This document shows positions 37,601-48,217 of a DNA stretch of 64,000 bases, in pieces. Numbering within the stretch: the first letter of the stretch is position 1; each line of letters opens with the position of its first letter. The notes below the pieces were generated by a model. That model had not been told where the DNA came from and made no database searches. It saw nothing but the letters and a program-made list of their open reading frames with translations. The stretch lies in assembly GCA_027625915.1 (NCBI GenBank), contig JANTQA010000072.1:744001-808000 (forward strand). The letters are read 5' to 3'. This DNA is from Anaeramoeba flamelloides (taxonomy: Eukaryota; Metamonada; Anaeramoebidae). The translations under genes were made by a program, and so were the position numbers.

Positions 37601-37907
37601 TTATTCTTTTTTTTTTATTCTGTTGTTGTTTCTGAGTATTTCCTTTTGTTTTTTGTTGGGGATTTGAGATGGCGAAAATATCAAATTCGTGTATTCCCTT
37701 TTTGTGATTTGATAAATATTGTTTGCTATTGTAACCTAAATAATTAAAATAAATCTGATCTATTTGAGAGACACGAAGATTTAAATTTGATAATTCTAAA
37801 AAAATTTTCTTTCGAAATATCTTTTTTTGAATCGTTGGTAGGTTGTTTTTTGATTTTTTGACAAACTTTGGATCTGTAAATTTTTTCTTTCTTTTTCTGT
37901 GTAACAT
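34659..37907 (-). CDS. Low-complexity K/E- and S/E-rich protein, 1082 residues, function unknown
   Basis: It starts at the ATG at 37907 and has no introns. I do not recognise a family. The N-terminal ~100 residues are basic but not low complexity (SNLNLRVSQIDQIYFNYLGY) and may be the conserved part. A leucine-rich coiled coil spans ~192-236. Residues ~240-800 are K/E/N/Q-rich and contain an internal duplication (~342-440 and ~535-636) marked by QIEN and NFDHNKVKLENNQE. A Ser-Glu-Glu run spans ~876-982. The C-terminal ~90 residues turn basic (KRMPKKKLKKKKR). Alternating acidic and basic blocks like this are common in nucleolar, chromatin or cytoskeletal scaffold proteins, but that is only analogy. 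The long open frame and clean start support a real gene; the many overlapping frames on the other strand are shadows. Confidence 0.75.
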   Translation of the reverse strand: MLHRKRKKKFTDPKFVKKSKNNLPTIQKKIFRKKIFLELSNLNLRVSQIDQIYFNYLGYNSKQYLSNHKKGIHEFDIFAISNPQQKTKGNTQKQQQNKKKRIKKLIQKNRLTKRNKTKKDQKKSTNEFKSLNKVKKEESITEHITKTKLKTKTIETRVETKKQKIETEINEVKKQATEKHLPQQKNTQQSKRGLKGLYDENSQLQQDLDLIIKQKDRSIQENERLNKLRDHLLLNIQKLTNRKKKTQGISKISAQSKNTQTTENKQTEKKNKTITQNHSVNDKKKTTNNKTHDNLKKENLIFNQEKKDEDKEKEKEQKKEEKLNKNNYLESKDFRKLEQINLEEGASKIENKGINNKNENEIQIENVGMTGKFKEKEENKLKKETTIKNKQKEEEIKIESQQKENFDHNKVKLENNQENDMMQAEIKNENENGNELKSESGKEKEKDKNNNQNRMKMDTAKGNLAENEIKNDHISKIKEEEEETSKINQKVNECTEERFEEDENQIIDLKKDNKTCKDEQGKSKNQNKEKIIKEDCKMEIENEGIQTNNKNEDGVQIENASVAGNVKEKKEDKLKKETTNKNKQKEEKIKIESKAKENFDHNKVKLENNQEIDMMQTKTKNENENENGNELKSESELEKKNESEISDEEVQIINDIVAKEEMKGKEKMGTQEKETKIPSQTKDNIDDNGVESKNNQEIDNDQMEIQNETKNEVENKPEKQKIVENIIEEEKEKPKDLEKNENIPEETKKQDKPTTLKLTHNQLTPKRTTLNLEKKIKNKVAINQNKNEEPKTKKNQQEKFDIASPNKRSDIEKRESHGMIKENVSKEENSQDEIKIEKELKNNIDEDIEKRELHEMNKLDEAKEENDESIEYEMIKESEENEMAVENEESEESEENEMSEESGENEESEESEESEESEESEESEESEGSEESEGNEESESREESEESESREESEESEESEESESREESEESEESEESEESGETESQEETDDTPIKTKKKKKNINKKKLNLDPTIEVGENFAQKLFGGSLPQPTPAKRMPKKKLKKKKRIVTLFRKTNRRDIQEFGENSQSKFSTKMRKWAKF

Positions 37908-38291
37908 TTAAACTGTTCTCTTCAAGTTAAAAAAAGAAATTTGATTAAAAACACAAATAAGAAAAAATGTTGAATCTATACGTTAAAAAAAATTTTTTGA
38001 AAAAAATATATTTATCTAAATTCAGCACCGTTTCGGAAACAGAAACTTGATTTTTAAAATACAGAGGATTGGATGTTACTAATTTCAAGCTAAAAAAATT
38101 TTAATCCTCCCTTTCAAGTTCTCTTTTTTTATAAAGAAATCCAAAGACATAATTTCAATAAAATTGTTCACTATTTTTTAACAAACTTAATTTATGGTAT
38201 ATGTTTGTTTCAAAGAACAATGATACCACGATGATTAATTGTAAAATAAAAAGATCAAAATATTCATTCAGCTTGTGTAAAATCACAACCC

Positions 38292-38775
38292 TACTGTAGT
38301 CAAAATAAAGCGTGCAAAAAAATATAAAGCGTGTTTCAAAAATAAAAAGTGTGTTTTTTTGTTATAGAAAACCTATACATCAACCGATCAAAGAAACCAA
38401 TAATAAACCCGAAAAAAATATGGTATTGGTTTCTTAAAGTTCTATTATATAAAAAGAAATTCTAAAAATGAAGGATCAAATTGCAAAATTTATCTCAAAA
38501 AATAGAGTAAATTTTTTTGAGAAAATTTGAATAATAAAAAAAAAAAAAAATTTCCAAAAAATTGAGAATATTATGGAAAATTTTCAACTATTTGCATTAA
38601 TAATTTAAATTTTACTGAAAATAACCAGTACTTTACTTTCAAAATTGATTTGGGCTCAGGTATACTATTGGGTAGTAGATTGGATGTTACCTTGGTACAA
38701 GAATAAAAAAAAGCACCGATAATATTTTGAAACACGGATTATAGTCGTTGGGCACGCATTATTTTGATCACTGTA
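38292..38775 (+). mobile_element. Family-2 TA-flanked MITE, copy 3 (best ends)
   Basis: The left end is TACTGTAGTCAAAATAAAGC and the right end GCATTATTTTGATCACTGTA. The internal block AAGAAATTCTAAAAATGAAG is identical to 17156-17634. The CAGTG-type termini and TA flanks fit Tc1/mariner. Confidence 0.87.
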
Positions 38776-38969
38776 GAATTATAACAAATCATCAAAATAC
38801 CCAAATCTTTAAAGGTAAATTCATAATTAATGTTAGATTTATTGAATTCATCAAAAAATGAAATTTAATATTTTTATGATGTGATTTTAATTGAAAAGCG
38901 GAATGAAAATTTTTTTCCTTTTATTTTGCAACAAATAGTAATCTGTATATTTGATCTTCTACTCGTCAC

Positions 38970-39436
38970 CACTGTAGTCAAAATAATGCATGTACAAATG
39001 ATTAATCTCTATTTCAAAATAAAAAGCGTGTTTTTTGTTCTAGAAGACCTAAAAATTCACCCATAAAAGAAACTGATAATAAACAATAAGTAAATTTGAT
39101 TTGTCATCTGGATGTTCTCTAATTCAAAATGAAATTCATCAAAAAACGATCAAATGGGATAATTTATCTAAAAAAATAGAGTAAATTTTCATAACATTTT
39201 TATATTCAAAAAAACAAAAAATCCCAGATTCTTATGAAAAATATTGAACAAATAGCATTCTTAATTTAAATTTTACTGAAAATATCAAGGAGCTTACTTC
39301 AAAATTGATTTGAACTAAAGTATACTATTGAGTAGTGAATTGGAGGTAATATTGGAACAAGAAAAAAAAACACAGATTGTATTTTGATACACAGGTTTTA
39401 GTATCTTGTAAAAGTTTTTTTTGATCAATCAATTGT
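38970..39436 (+). mobile_element. Family-2 MITE, copy 4, diverged
   Basis: The left end is ACTGTAGTCAAAATAATGCA and the internal block is AATAAAAAGCGTGTTTTTTG. The right end is worn around TTGATCAATCAATTGTA. It lies only ~195 bp after copy 3, in the same orientation. Confidence 0.7.
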
Positions 39437-40409
39437 AACTACAATAACACAAAGAAAAGAGTGACTCTTATTTTAAAACAAAATCATATTTACTGATGTT
39501 TGAATAATCAATAGGATCTTATTTTATCCTTCAATTTGATTTTGACTTTTTTATGGTTAAGAGTTTTCAAAGAAATATAGATAATTTCAAAACAATATAA
39601 AACATTTTTTGAGTTCAGTTTCTATTATGTTAAATTAGAATAACTCTACATATAAAACTATTCTTGTCAAAGAATATTTTGAAGATAAACTAATTTTACA
39701 ATTTTTATTGACCTTTAAAATAATGGAAATTCTTTATTCTTATCTAAGGCAAAAAAATAGTCAAAAAATTTAAAAAAAGGAAATACGAAGCAAAAAGTTT
39801 AATATTTTTTTAAGAATATATGAATATAAGTTAATTTCTTCTTTCTATTTATTTTTTCTTACGTTTTTTTGTACCATACCTTCTATAATTTGGGTTAACT
39901 AAGATTTCTCAATCCAAGAAATATTTTTGAATTGAACAAAATATCAATTGAGTAGAAATTTTATCTGGGTTATTGTCAAAATCCTATAATTAAAGAATTA
40001 ATAAAAACAATGCAAAATGACAGTGCCGATTAATTTTAATCATTATACCGATTTAATAACGCCGGAATAATATCACAACGATAATTATTAACGAGTGATT
40101 GTGTTTTATATTAAGCGCGCGGAACAAAAGATCATGCTGTATTATAATTCCTTTTTTAAAGATAGTGAGATCTGAAAAAAGTATATTTTGACAAGTTTTC
40201 AAAAAACACCTTAATTGATTTTTTCATACTTTTCAAAATTTTACTATTGTATTTTTAAAAAAATAATGAGACCTGAAAAAAAACCAAAGCTAAAATTTAT
40301 AATTATTAATATAATGAAAATTCTTTTGTAATTGCTGAATAATTTCTTTTATCCAAGATCAGACATATAAAAATATAACTCGGCACTTATCAAAATAATT
40401 ATTAATTAA

Positions 40410-41684
40410 ATTACTGTGTTTATTGTTTTGATTTGGAAACAATCTCCTTGTTATAATCTGAGTTTGGCCTGGAAGAACGAAAAAAATGAGATTGTTCGAA
40501 GTGACATAAGATGATATTGAGGAGTTCGAAGAACTACGATTAATATCATCTTAGCACTAGAACAACCTCATTATTTTGAGTCTGGAAGGAGAACCAAAAC
40601 GAAGAATTATAAAAGGTGATTGTTGAACAAATGAAACAATATGAGATGCTATTTATTTTTGGAACTCGGGATCTAACTCTTCAAAACAAAAAACAAACAA
40701 ATAAATTTAACCGAAACAAGTAATTTGTTATTTTTGATGGTACTTTGAAGAACCTACTCTTCAAATGATCTCATTCTCTCAATGTATTTAGTGAAAAGAT
40801 TGAAGTTAAATTTTGAATTTTCATCGTCGGTGACAAAACTTGGTTTAAATTTTCTAGAGATAAACTAGATCGTTCATCCATTCAAGAGATCTATCACCGC
40901 TTTTATTTTCCGTTTGTCAGCCAATTCTTGAAAATGATCAAACTTAAAAATCTGAATGCATCTCTTGGTGTTCTTGACTATGAAGTATTTTGAACAGTAC
41001 TTAAAAATTTCTTAACTTGACATAGTAAAAAAAATGTTTTTTTTCTTTTTTTTTCCATAAATTATCTTTTATTTTTTTCCCCTTTCCAAAACCTCTTATA
41101 AATGGTCTCTTCTCTCTTTTTTAAAGAAAAAAAGAGAACAAACAAAATTTTTTTTTTTAAAATGATATTGCTTTTTTTTGGAAAAGAGAAAAAAACCAAG
41201 TTTGTAAATAGACATTGTTTTCAATAAAGAAATGGAATTTATTCTTTTTCCAAACTTTCCCAAAATGATCAAGTACTTTTTTTTTAGTTTTTATTGAACA
41301 AGTGTTTTGGTTCCTCGTACCAAAATATGTGTTCGACTGGTTTTAAATTGAGACATTGGCAAATCTCAGTGTTATCGATTAAACAACGTCGTAAATAAAA
41401 ATTTCAAAGTACTGTTAAATAACTTTAAATATCAGATTTAAAGACAAAATTATTGGTAAAATACTTCATAATTCACTTTGTTAGAATTGGAAATAAGAAG
41501 ATCAGAAAATTCCCAAACTTTGCCTAATAATACATGGAATTCTCAAAATCTTTCCACAACAACTACAATGCTATCCTAAACTTTTAAGAGTACTAATCTC
41601 TTTCTTATCTGTAGTTATCTAAAATTATTTACTTAAATTTTCTCAAAGAAAAAGTTTAGGTTTAAAAAAAAATAAATAGCTCTT
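40410..41684. repeat. Second copy of the segment flanking the BTB gene
   Basis: It matches 1680-2165 plus 3850-4497 in order. It ends near AATAAATAGCTC, where the first copy has AATAAAGAGCTT, and then diverges. No BTB coding sequence follows here. Confidence 0.7.
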
Positions 41685-41792
41685 ATATATAACAATATTC
41701 ATTTAATCAAAAACAGAAATAAAAAATATCATTTTCCATATCATAGTAAATCTCTATAAATCTCTTATTTTTTTGTATAAAAAGTTAGATCT

Positions 41793-43559
41793 ATAGCCGT
41801 TCCAAGGCAACTGTGAATATTTTTCAATATCAAAATTTGACTTTGATATACGTTTCTTTACTTTTTTTCACATTTTTCTTTTTGGTTATTTTTTGGGGAT
41901 TATAGGGGAATCTTTTGAAAAAATTGAGCAGCTTTTAAAGAGATTCAATGGGTAGAAACCTCTCATTGATTATTGATCAAAAAAATTTTTCGCTACAAAA
42001 ATGTTAATATCTTGATCAAAAATGATCAATTCATTTTAGTGTTCTAAAAGCTTTGAGATAAGCTCCAAGTGTGAAGCTTTTCGAAATTTTCCGGTTTTGT
42101 ATGGAAGTTATTCACGACACGACAAGAATAGCACAATCCATACAAATACTTTCAAGACTTTTTCGAACTTTCAGACTGACAGTCTGCAAGATTTCAGTCT
42201 CTGATATTCTTTCATATTTTTTCAAATTTCAAATACTTGATACAAACTTTTGAAAGACAAAAAAAGGGTTAAAAATAATAATTAACAAAAGATAGCATTT
42301 TGAATTTAATTGAAATTTTTGAAAGTTTTCTAAAAGAAAAATATTTGTAAACTTTCAATAACCTGAAACTCTTTTTATGAAAACCAAAAATTGGAAAGTT
42401 GTTTAAATTACATGTTTTTAAAAGTATAACTTGTAAAAACTTTTAAATTGAAAGTTGTTGCATTGTGATCTTCTAATTCCTTTCAAAATTTGGAACAATT
42501 TTAAAAAAACAAAGTGTTGCTAAGGAAAAAAAGTGACTACAATTTTTGTGTTATTCTTGTTGTGGAGATATTTTTTAAAAATCATTTTTTTTAATTTATC
42601 TTTTTTTTTGTATTGGTTAAAAATGTTTTGGAAAATGGGATAAGATTTTAAAGAAGAAACCAAATTAATTGCTAAATGAACACTTGGTAGTGTTTTAATT
42701 AGAGACAATTAATAAAAAGCTGATCAATCAAGTTAACCACAAGACCAATCCAAAATATGAAAAAAGTAAAGAAAAAATACACAAAGTGATTGAAACGAAA
42801 AGATGTTAAAAGTGTTTTTTTGAGTGGAGATAATATATAAACTGAAAAGAAGATTGGAAAGGAAAAACAGATCTTTTAATAAAAAACTTTTTTTTGTTTG
42901 TTTAAATTAGTTTTGCTGGTTACTGAGTTTTTTTCGATTTCGTTTTTTCAAGTTTGTGGTAAATCAACTGAATATCGTAAATTATTTCTTCTCGACTGTC
43001 AGTGTAGTATCCATTGAAATCTAGCACTCGCAATTGGTTATCTTAGTTATTTTGAGAAGAATATCTTGCTTGTCTTTGTAATCTAATGTCTCGAGCAAAC
43101 TCTCGACTTAGATTACTTCGACCTTAGATATTCTTCTCAAAATAACTAAGATAACCAATCGACTCTTGCAAAATTACTTCGGATACTCACGACCTCTCGG
43201 AAGAATAAGAACTGATATCTATTTTCAAAAAATTGAAAATCTAGGAATAAAAAAGCCCATTTTGATATTTTTTTTTCATACATGAGCTAATATAAAAAAT
43301 AATCTTCTGATCAGATCAAAAAAAATTCATTTTTTAAGAGAATATTTTATGTTGTTACTTAATGAATTTTTTGATATTTATTTTGGGTTCTGAAAATTTA
43401 TTTTATCAATATCAGAAACAATTTTTGAATATTTTATAATTTTTGAAATTTTTTTTCCAATATGAGCTTTATTATTTCCATACTCGATTTTTTAAAAATC
43501 TATACCAATATCAAAATTTGATACTGTAAAATTTTTATAGTAGCTTGAGAACGACTATA
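41793..43559. mobile_element. Family-4 element, long copy with nested sequence
   Basis: The left end is TAGCCGTTCCAAGGCAACTG with TCAATATCAAAATTTGA; the right end is the reverse complement, ending GAGAACGACTATA. Its outer ~90 bp (left) and ~300 bp (right) match the 400 bp copy at 7869-8272. About 1.35 kb of other DNA, including the foldback 42985-43207, fills the middle. Confidence 0.72.
42985..43207. repeat. Long near-perfect hairpin (foldback)
   Basis: A 34-base arm containing GGTTATCTTAGTTATTTTGA at about 43036-43070 is repeated exactly inverted at about 43125-43160. Inner blocks (GTAATCTAA) and outer blocks (AGTATCC) also pair, giving arms of ~100 bases and a very short loop near 43095. 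Confidence 0.88.
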
Positions 43560-43589
43560 CTTATGCTATCAAAGAAACAAATGGGTATT

Positions 43590-43780
43590 CTATAAATTCC
43601 CGACTCTAATGAGCTTTAGGTGGGTTTATTACAGAGTTCATAAAAAATTTGGTTAGTTATAAAAAGGATTTGAATTCAAATAAAAGAAATTACACAAAAC
43701 AATTTCTCTAATATTCACAATTAAAAATCTTGTTAGAGATTATATTCATGTCTTGTATTTTTTTCAAGATTAAACATCAC
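43590..43780. mobile_element. Fragment of the family-5 foldback
   Basis: GGTTTATTACAG.GTTCATAAA and AATATTCACAATTAAAAA match, in reverse, the left half of the element at 49391-49885. The other half is absent. Confidence 0.6.
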
Positions 43781-45165
43781 TTTTTGCGATGTAATATTTT
43801 GTTGAAAAATAAAAAAATAAAGTTTTAAAAAAGCACCGACTTTTTGAAAAATTTTTGAATTTTAATCTTATAAAAAAGTCTAAAATTTTTCAGAATTAAA
43901 ATTTTTTAGTTCTTTTTTTGTTTTAATAAACAAAAAAAAATCACTTTCTAAATATGGTGTAGAGGTTGCGGCATAAAGAAAAAAAATTTTTAATTCTGAT
44001 AAAACCAAAAAAAAAATAGCACTTACTTTTTTAAAGAACAAATTTTACAATACAACAATTTTTTTCAACCGAATATGTTCCAATCTCATATATATTATGA
44101 ACGAATGATCTTAAGAGTATTCTCCAATTTGGATCAAAAAATCGTTTTATGTCATTTTTAAAATCGGAAATTCAGAAGAAATTTCGAGATATGTGATCTC
44201 AGCATACCATTTATCTGTTCCAGCCATACTGTGAAAATTAATATGATAAAGAAATTGGTTGTCTCTTATAAAATTGTGTTTTTTGAAATAGAAAATTCAA
44301 TTTCGATAATAAGATAAAAATTTAAACTCCTCTTACAGATTTAGAGTTATTTTTTTTTATAAAAACCAAGACAAAAATTAAATTTTATCAAGAAAAGATA
44401 TCACAGAAATCAGAGAAACGAGTCTGGAAAATTTAGACTTGACAAGACTAAAAAAATTCATTTTTTCCTTCTAGGATCTCACTGAATAAAAATATTTGAG
44501 ATTTAACAACAACCAAATCATCATAAAAACACAAAATACTTTAAATTTGAATTGCAAACATAGTCGTTAACTGACCCAATCAATATTTTTCAAAAAAATA
44601 AACTGCAAAATTATCGTTCTCGTGTCGAGGTCTTTTTCTTTAAATCTTGATTTCGAATTTTTTCAAACAAAAAATGAAAATTTATTTTTCCAAAACAAGA
44701 TTAAACAAAAATACTTTCAAAAAGATCAATTTTCCAATTTTGTTTTTACTTTTGATATTTTACTATGAAATTGAGCATCTCTTTACCTCCTTATTCTTAG
44801 CCTTTATTGAACCTAGTACAAGATAAACAATCTTAAAAAATTTGTAATGTATTTCTTTGAGGAATTCTTTTATCTTTTCAAAAGTCAGGTTTAAAGAACC
44901 AGAATTGAACAAATATGGGTTTCAGTAAAAAAGTATCCCCAAATCATAAAATAAAAAGTAAAAGGATTTTGAGAAGAAAGGAAAAAAGAACTCTCAATAA
45001 AAATCTCGTTTGCTTAAAAAAGCAGATCACATTTCCCTTTTAAAGTGTATGAAAGGGGACTAAATTGTCTTCAAGCTTTGAAGAGGCTGAAAGCTTGATC
45101 AAATCCAGATTTTTTTTTTGAGTGAAAAGTTAGACTCACAAATCATTTTTCAAGAATATTACCTC

Positions 45166-46416
45166 ATGAAACAACAAGCTTTTTATCCACTTTTTTGTAA
45201 AAGCCAACAATACTCATGGGGAAAATTCGGGACAAATAGCATTGCTGGTAAATTGTGGTCTTCTAACCAAGACAAAAGTCTCGATTCAAACACGCCTTAT
45301 GCGGAATTTTGGGTCGGTGATCATCCTAATGGCCCAAGCAAAGTTGAGTACAATTCAAAAAAAGTGACGATCCCAGAATTCTTATCACAAGATTTGTCCT
45401 TATTAGGATCGAGCATTTTAAATTTTACCAACAACGAACCGAGGCTACCATTTTTATTAAAGGTTTTGTCGATTAACAAATCGTTATCGATCCAATCGCA
45501 CCCTGACAAAAAATTGGCAAAAAAGTTGCATTCACAACGGCCAGAAATTTATAAGGATCCAAACCATAAACCAGAACTTGCCATTGCGATCACATACCTG
45601 GACGCGTTTGTGGGCTTTCGTGATCCCATTGAAATTTACAACAATTTAATGCATTACCTGCCTTGCAAAGACTTGGTTGGTGTTGAAATAGTAAATAATT
45701 TAAAAAAACAAATTTCAAACAAAGACGGTAAAGCCGTTTCAAAGACTTTGAAAGAAATCTTTAAAGCCATTTCGACCGCAAAGGCATACATCGTTTCGAC
45801 AAAAGTTGACGAGTTAATCAAGCTTATTCATAACAAACCAGAGAATGAATATACCTCTGACGACAAGCTCATTTTAAGACTAAACAAGCAATTCCCCGGC
45901 GACGTTGGGATCTTCCTAACACTTTTAATGAAATACTGCCATTTGGAGCCTAACCAGGCCATTTTCATTGGGCCGAATACAGTGCACAATTATCTCGCAG
46001 GAGAAATCATCGAATGCATGGCAACCTCGGATAATGTTATTCGAGCTGGCTTGACACCAAAGTATAAGGACGTAGAACAATTAATCGAAATGCTTGACTA
46101 TGATATCTTGGATAAGCCTACTAATCAAATAATGCTTGGTGTGGAAATCGAAAAGGGCATTTTCCAATATCAAATCCCCGTTCAGGATTTCCTTGTGCAA
46201 ATTATCAAAATGAAGAAAAACCAATCCTTACAATTGCCCACTTCACATTCAAGTTCAGTTTTTCTGTTATTAAACGGAAAAATCTCCAATACAGATCTAA
46301 ATGAAAAAAAATATTCACCAGGCACTGTTTGGTTTATACCACAAGATTCGGAGATAACAATTTACTCACACGACCAAACTGTTCTTGCTGTACAGGCTAT
46401 GTTAGGAAAAAAATAA
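45166..46416 (+). CDS. MPI: Mannose-6-phosphate isomerase (type I phosphomannose isomerase)
   Basis: This zinc enzyme interconverts fructose 6-phosphate and mannose 6-phosphate in the cytosol, feeding GDP-mannose for N-glycans and GPI anchors. The frame is open from 45118, but the first ATG is at 45166. That ATG gives a 416-residue protein beginning MKQQAFYPLFCKSQQYSWG, which lines up with the start of human MPI (423 residues). Zinc ligands are all present: Q110 and H112 in SIQSHP, E137 in HKPELA, and H274 in NTVHNYL. The catalytic Arg is R293 in RAGLTPK. Family signatures PYAEFWVGDHP and FPGDVG are intact. There is no intron and no truncation. The stop is TAA and a T-rich 3' flank follows. 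Nothing suggests transfer; the gene looks fully functional. Confidence 0.97.
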   Translation: MKQQAFYPLFCKSQQYSWGKFGTNSIAGKLWSSNQDKSLDSNTPYAEFWVGDHPNGPSKVEYNSKKVTIPEFLSQDLSLLGSSILNFTNNEPRLPFLLKVLSINKSLSIQSHPDKKLAKKLHSQRPEIYKDPNHKPELAIAITYLDAFVGFRDPIEIYNNLMHYLPCKDLVGVEIVNNLKKQISNKDGKAVSKTLKEIFKAISTAKAYIVSTKVDELIKLIHNKPENEYTSDDKLILRLNKQFPGDVGIFLTLLMKYCHLEPNQAIFIGPNTVHNYLAGEIIECMATSDNVIRAGLTPKYKDVEQLIEMLDYDILDKPTNQIMLGVEIEKGIFQYQIPVQDFLVQIIKMKKNQSLQLPTSHSSSVFLLLNGKISNTDLNEKKYSPGTVWFIPQDSEITIYSHDQTVLAVQAMLGKK

Positions 46417-46477
46417 TTTTATTATTTTTGACTTTTTCTTTTTTTGCTTTCTTAACCTTCTATTTTTGATTTTCTTT

Positions 46478-46545
46478 TTTTACGGATTTTTTATTTTCTT
46501 TTTTACGGATTTTTTATTTTTTTTATTACGGATTTTTTATTTCTT
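46478..46545 (+). repeat. Short tandem repeat after the MPI stop codon
   Basis: Three near-copies of a ~22-base unit containing TTACGGATTTTTTATTT follow one another 60-130 bases beyond the MPI stop codon, probably within the 3' UTR. Confidence 0.75.
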
Positions 46546-46734
46546 TGATCTTCTTGAGAAATTCATAAATGTATTAAACTTTTTACTTCAATTTACATTT
46601 TGGAAAATTTTATTACTGGATTTTGAATAAAGATGAAAAATCTTGATTGGTTTTATTTTAAGAGGAGAAAACTTGCTATTTTTTCTTAAAGAAAAAATGA
46701 AAAAAAATTATTTTACAAAAATCAAATGTATAGG

Positions 46735-46806
46735 AATGATTTCTGATTTTTTTAAGTTAAAATTGTAATTTTAACAAAAAAACATGAAAAAATCAGAAAT
46801 CATTTT
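46735..46806. repeat. Near-perfect 72-base hairpin
   Basis: AATGATTTCTGATTTTTT at the left pairs with its exact complement at the right, and inside it TTAAAATT-GT-AATTTTAA forms a second stem. The loop is two bases. It lies about 320 bp beyond MPI. Confidence 0.88.
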
Positions 46807-47678
46807 TGCAAATCTTTTAAGGGGAAAAGAAAAAGATAAATAGATTTTCTTTAGATTAAAAATCACTATTACAAAGTCACTAACATATGAAAATAATAAC
46901 AGGGTATTAAAAGCGACCAAATAATTTTTAAATTAAAACTTAAACCCTTTAAAGTCTGTAATTACTCTATTAAAGATGAAAGAATCCATTGGGGTATAAT
47001 CTAAAAAAAAATTTTAATTACTAGAATTTCAAAAAGTTGTTTTAAAATGAAATATTGTGAAAGTAGAATAACCTTAATTGAATAATAATAACTGAATTAA
47101 TATTTTTGATTTTTTTTTTTTTTTTATTTTTTTTTTAAACTTCTTTTTCTTGTTTTTTTTTTTTAAATATAATCCTAAAAAAATTCAAATCCACATTAAG
47201 AAAATTGTGGCAATTTATTTTAAAATTCAAATATTCTCTATTTTTTAAAAAAAAAAATTACTAATAATTTTAATTTTCTAATGTAATTATGAAATTTTAA
47301 TCAAAACTGTAACTTGAAGATCTAAGGAATTTTTTTAAACATTATACTTCTTTTATAATTTTAAATTTTATGGACTGTTTCCCTTTATAAACAAAATACC
47401 TCTTTAAAACAGTAAAAATTTTCTAAACAAATAAATTCAGAGTTTAATTCCAATGAAAAGAAATAAAATCTTTGATTTATAATTATTAAGTGTTTTTCTA
47501 TACTTGAATTATTTTTTATATTTTACCTTTGTTTATTTTTTACTTTGTATTTTAAGATTTTATCAGAAATATTAGAATTTGTCTAACATATATACAAATT
47601 AATGTTTAAATTATATGTTCAAAAAAATTGAATAGTATCTTCAATTGTTATTTTTTCTTAGTAATCTAAATATATATA

Positions 47679-48217
47679 ATAAACCCCAATTCAAATTTTT
47701 TTAACACACCAAAATTCGATTTGTGAAAAAAAAAACTTAATTAATCAATTAAAGAAGATTTATCAAATTAGAACCATTCACTAATTGAAATGTTAACACT
47801 TTTTTATAAATTACAATACTCACAAAACAAAAAATAAATAATTATCACACAAATAAATCATGGGTGTGTTAAAAATTTTGGAAAGAACAAAACAAAAAAA
47901 TTGGTTGGTAAATTTGTTTAAATTCTAATAGGAATATTGATCGATCAAATGTTAGACACTACCAAATAATTTTATTTGAGAGCTTCTATTTGGAACAACC
48001 TAACTTTAACATAATATCAATTTTCAAAAAAAATTTGATCGAACCAAAACAAGTTAGGTAATTCAAACAATGAAATGAAAAAAAAAACTAAAAGATGAAA
48101 AAATGATTTTCACATTTTTGAAAAAATCAAAATTATCTGCAATTTCAATGAAATTGGATTATTGTGATTCTTTGGAAAGTTTTAGCTAAGTGGAAATTTT
48201 TTGAATTTTTGTTTATA
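47679..48217 (+). mobile_element. Family-3 MITE, subtype of 25490-26027
   Basis: The left end is ATAAACCCCAATTCAAATTT with AACACACCAAAATTC. The block AACCATTCACTAATTGAAAT is nearly identical to the JKAMP intron copy at 25490-26027. Confidence 0.8.

Larger units (their letters stand above)
37908..45165. other. 7.3 kb intergenic region packed with mobile elements
   Basis: In order: two family-2 MITEs (38292-38775, 38970-39436), the second copy of the duplicated segment (40410-41684), a large family-4 element (41793-43559) with a foldback inside it, and a fragment of family 5 (43590-43780). 43800-45165 is AT-rich with no gene; the phosphomannose isomerase promoter should be near its right end. 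Confidence 0.6.

Noticed and set aside
45118-45165. 16 extra in-frame codons before the MPI ATG
   Set aside because: They begin at TTG, do not match the family N-terminus, and the ATG at 45166 aligns with the human start.
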